Below, piece after piece: positions 62,414 through 64,000 of a stretch of DNA of 64,000 nt (within the stretch, counting starts at the first letter, position 1; every line of letters starts with the position of its first letter). The stretch is from Deltaproteobacteria bacterium (GTDB lineage: Bacteria; Desulfobacterota; Syntrophia; Syntrophales; JAFGHS01), in contig JAFGHS010000036.1 of NCBI GenBank assembly GCA_016930075.1, positions 1-64,000 on the forward strand, given 5' to 3'. The position numbers and the translations under genes are program-made. The notes beneath the pieces were generated by a model. That model searched no databases. It had not been told where the DNA came from and saw only the letters and a list, made by a program, of their open reading frames with translations.

Positions 62414-63670
62414 TTATGCCCTCATGACATCCATGACCAAATCGTTTTCCGAAATGGGTCCCATGGCAGCAATGGATATGTGGCCGGGATTGAATATTTC
62501 CTCTGCGAGTGCCCGGATGTCGTCGGAATCGATTGCTTCTATGGCGTTGATGATTTCCTCCATGGGAATATTGCGCCCGAAGCAGAGTTCGTTTTTCGCC
62601 AGTTTGATCATCTGATTGTCCGTACTTTCCATACTCAGCAGGTAGTTGCCCTTCAGCAATTCCTTTGCGGATAGAAGCTCCTTATCTGTTAAGGAATCCT
62701 TGCAGATACGGTGCAGTTCATCGAAAATCAGTGAAATCGTTTCATGAAGTTTATCATCCGCAACGCCCGCATAGATGGCAAACATGCCACAATCCATATA
62801 TTGGGCCAGATAGGAATGGATGGAATAGGCCAGACCTCTTTGCTCACGGATGTTCTGAAACAGCCGCGAACTCATGCTTCCGCCTAGAACGGCATTAAGC
62901 ACGAAGCCGGAATAACGCTTCGGACTTACTGCTGAAGGAGCAGGCGTTCCCATGACAAGATGGACCTGGCCCAAATCCTTTTCCATCACAGCGATATTGG
63001 AGGATATGTCGGGTATGGCGGGTTCATCTTGGATGGAACTGACTTCCAGCCTATCGAATGCATTTTTTACCAGGGCCACCAGGCCATCATGATTGAGGTT
63101 GCCGGCGGCGGTCACAACAAGACCTTTCCCCCGGTACCGGGCATTGAAAAACCTGATCAGGTCCTCTTTATCAATGGCGCTGACCAGACATTTTGTTCCC
63201 AAAATAGGAAGACCGAGAGGATTTTCTTTCCAGAATACGGTCTCAAAAAAATCGTGGACATACTCATCGGGCGTATCTTCCAGCATACTGATTTCCTGCA
63301 GGATCACCGATTTTTCTTTTGCAATTTCTGCATCTTCGAAAAGAGAATTTTTAAAAATATCGGCCAGGAGGTCTATTGCCAGAGCGAGATGATAATCCGG
63401 TATCTTGACATAAAAAGAGGTCAACTCTTTACCCGTGAAGGCATTCATGACGCCGCCCACGGAATCGATAGCCGATGCGATATCGAAAGCCGAGCGTGTT
63501 TTCGTCCCCTTAAAGAGCATGTGTTCAATAAAGTGGGCAAATCCGTTGGTGCTGCCGTCTTCATAACGGGACCCGGAGCGGACCCAAACGCCGATGGATA
63601 TAGATCTGACATGGCCGATCTGCTCGGAGATAACCCGAATGCCATTATCCAAAACACTCTTATTGTACAT
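62414..63670 (-). CDS. M16 family zinc peptidase
   Basis: The 418-residue protein has the inverted zinc motif [11 protein letters not shown] (HxxEH) with a downstream Glu in the [18 protein letters not shown] region. It has the two-lobed M16B layout of processing-peptidase-like proteins ([31 protein letters not shown]-type C-terminal lobe with [20 protein letters not shown]). It is encoded directly after pnp, an arrangement common in bacteria (ymfH/mpp-like next to pnp). The ATG overlaps the pnp stop region by 11 bases. The physiological substrate is unknown. Confidence 0.94.
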   Translation of the reverse strand: MYNKSVLDNGIRVISEQIGHVRSISIGVWVRSGSRYEDGSTNGFAHFIEHMLFKGTKTRSAFDIASAIDSVGGVMNAFTGKELTSFYVKIPDYHLALAIDLLADIFKNSLFEDAEIAKEKSVILQEISMLEDTPDEYVHDFFETVFWKENPLGLPILGTKCLVSAIDKEDLIRFFNARYRGKGLVVTAAGNLNHDGLVALVKNAFDRLEVSSIQDEPAIPDISSNIAVMEKDLGQVHLVMGTPAPSAVSPKRYSGFVLNAVLGGSMSSRLFQNIREQRGLAYSIHSYLAQYMDCGMFAIYAGVADDKLHETISLIFDELHRICKDSLTDKELLSAKELLKGNYLLSMESTDNQMIKLAKNELCFGRNIPMEEIINAIEAIDSDDIRALAEEIFNPGHISIAAMGPISENDLVMDVMRA

Positions 63671-64000
63671 CGGCGCCCAGCGCTTCCTTTCGGCTCAGGC
63701 GGATTTTCCCCTGCTTGTCGATTTCCAGGACCTTTACCATGACTTCATCGCCTTCACTCAAAACATCCGTCACTTTATTGACGCGCTCTTTTGCCAGTTG
63801 GGAGATATGAACCAGGCCTTCCGTCCCGGGAATAATCTCCACGAAGGCCCCGAAATCGACGATCTTTTTAACGGTTCCCTTATAGATTTTGCCGATCTCC
63901 GCTTCCTCCGTCAACCACTTGACCATGGCAACGGCCCTTAAGGCGGCGTCGGCGTCGCTGGACGCAATCGTCACGGTTCCGTCGTCTTCCACATCGATCG
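63660..64000 (-). CDS. pnp: Polyribonucleotide nucleotidyltransferase, C-terminal part (runs off the right edge)
   Basis: The visible 113 codons encode the end of the KH domain ([20 protein letters not shown]) and the S1 RNA-binding domain ([60 protein letters not shown]). These are the closing domains of PNPase, the phosphorolytic 3'-5' exonuclease of the RNA degradosome. The catalytic RNase PH domains lie off the window to the right. The M16 peptidase and dut follow in the same operon. Confidence 0.95.
   Translation of the reverse strand, partial: IDVEDDGTVTIASSDADAALRAVAMVKWLTEEAEIGKIYKGTVKKIVDFGAFVEIIPGTEGLVHISQLAKERVNKVTDVLSEGDEVMVKVLEIDKQGKIRLSRKEALGADVQ

Overview
The window reads as chromosomal DNA of an anaerobic Gram-negative bacterium of the former Deltaproteobacteria, most like a fatty-acid-degrading or syntrophic member of the Syntrophales. 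This placement is inferred from gene content: a four-subunit ferredoxin-linked 2-oxoacid oxidoreductase, EtfAB with a membrane FeS (CCG-domain) oxidoreductase, acetyl-CoA synthetase, thiolase and other CoA ligases, together with clear outer-membrane functions (Kdo transferase, Mla/MCE lipid transport, type IV pilus secretin, porin-like barrels). About 56 protein genes and one tRNA gene can be supported. Both edges cut through genes: a PtsI-like enzyme on the left and pnp on the right.

Layout. 1-6450: a PtsI-like 5' end, a 154-bp MITE-like repeat, an iron alcohol dehydrogenase, a methyltransferase, then an accessory island at about 3412-6040 whose minus-strand genes are separated by attC-like hairpins. 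It looks like a small integron cassette array without an integrase in the window. 6450-18560 (mostly minus): NDP-forming acyl-CoA synthetase, FmdB, an HExxH protein, mlaEFD with an unusual barrel-tailed MlaD, an outer-membrane protein, alanine racemase with a long extra domain, a CHASE2 adenylate/guanylate cyclase, tRNA-Thr and a YdcF-like protein. 18700-28000: a bifunctional PFK2/FBPase2 homologue, a porin-like protein, a periplasmic binding protein, a MORN-repeat protein, thiolase, a truncated-looking CoA ligase and archaeal-type phosphoglycerate mutase.

28190-41640: the energy-metabolism core. acs, etfB, etfA and the membrane FeS oxidoreductase lie on the minus strand and would pass electrons from acyl-CoA dehydrogenation to the quinone pool. 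A second porin paralogue follows, then hflX and porGDAB on the plus strand. 41710-50260: housekeeping genes (waaA, rpe, a NYN-domain protein, holA, a LOG-family gene, rpsU, lplA, gcvH, an M24 peptidase, a TPR protein). 50700-54960: two fibronectin-III lipoproteins, the second with a 1274-residue multi-domain repeat architecture. 55640-64000 (minus): pilMNOPQ, an FtsB/DivIC-like gene, a DUF39 homocysteine-biosynthesis protein, dut, an M16 peptidase and pnp.

Non-coding structure is rich. There are two 154-bp MITE copies in opposite orientation, five palindromic repeats built on GGGGACAGATTT, one 34-bp-arm near-perfect palindrome, a GGGTAATTC tandem array, several clear rho-independent terminators, and a few good sigma-70-type promoters.
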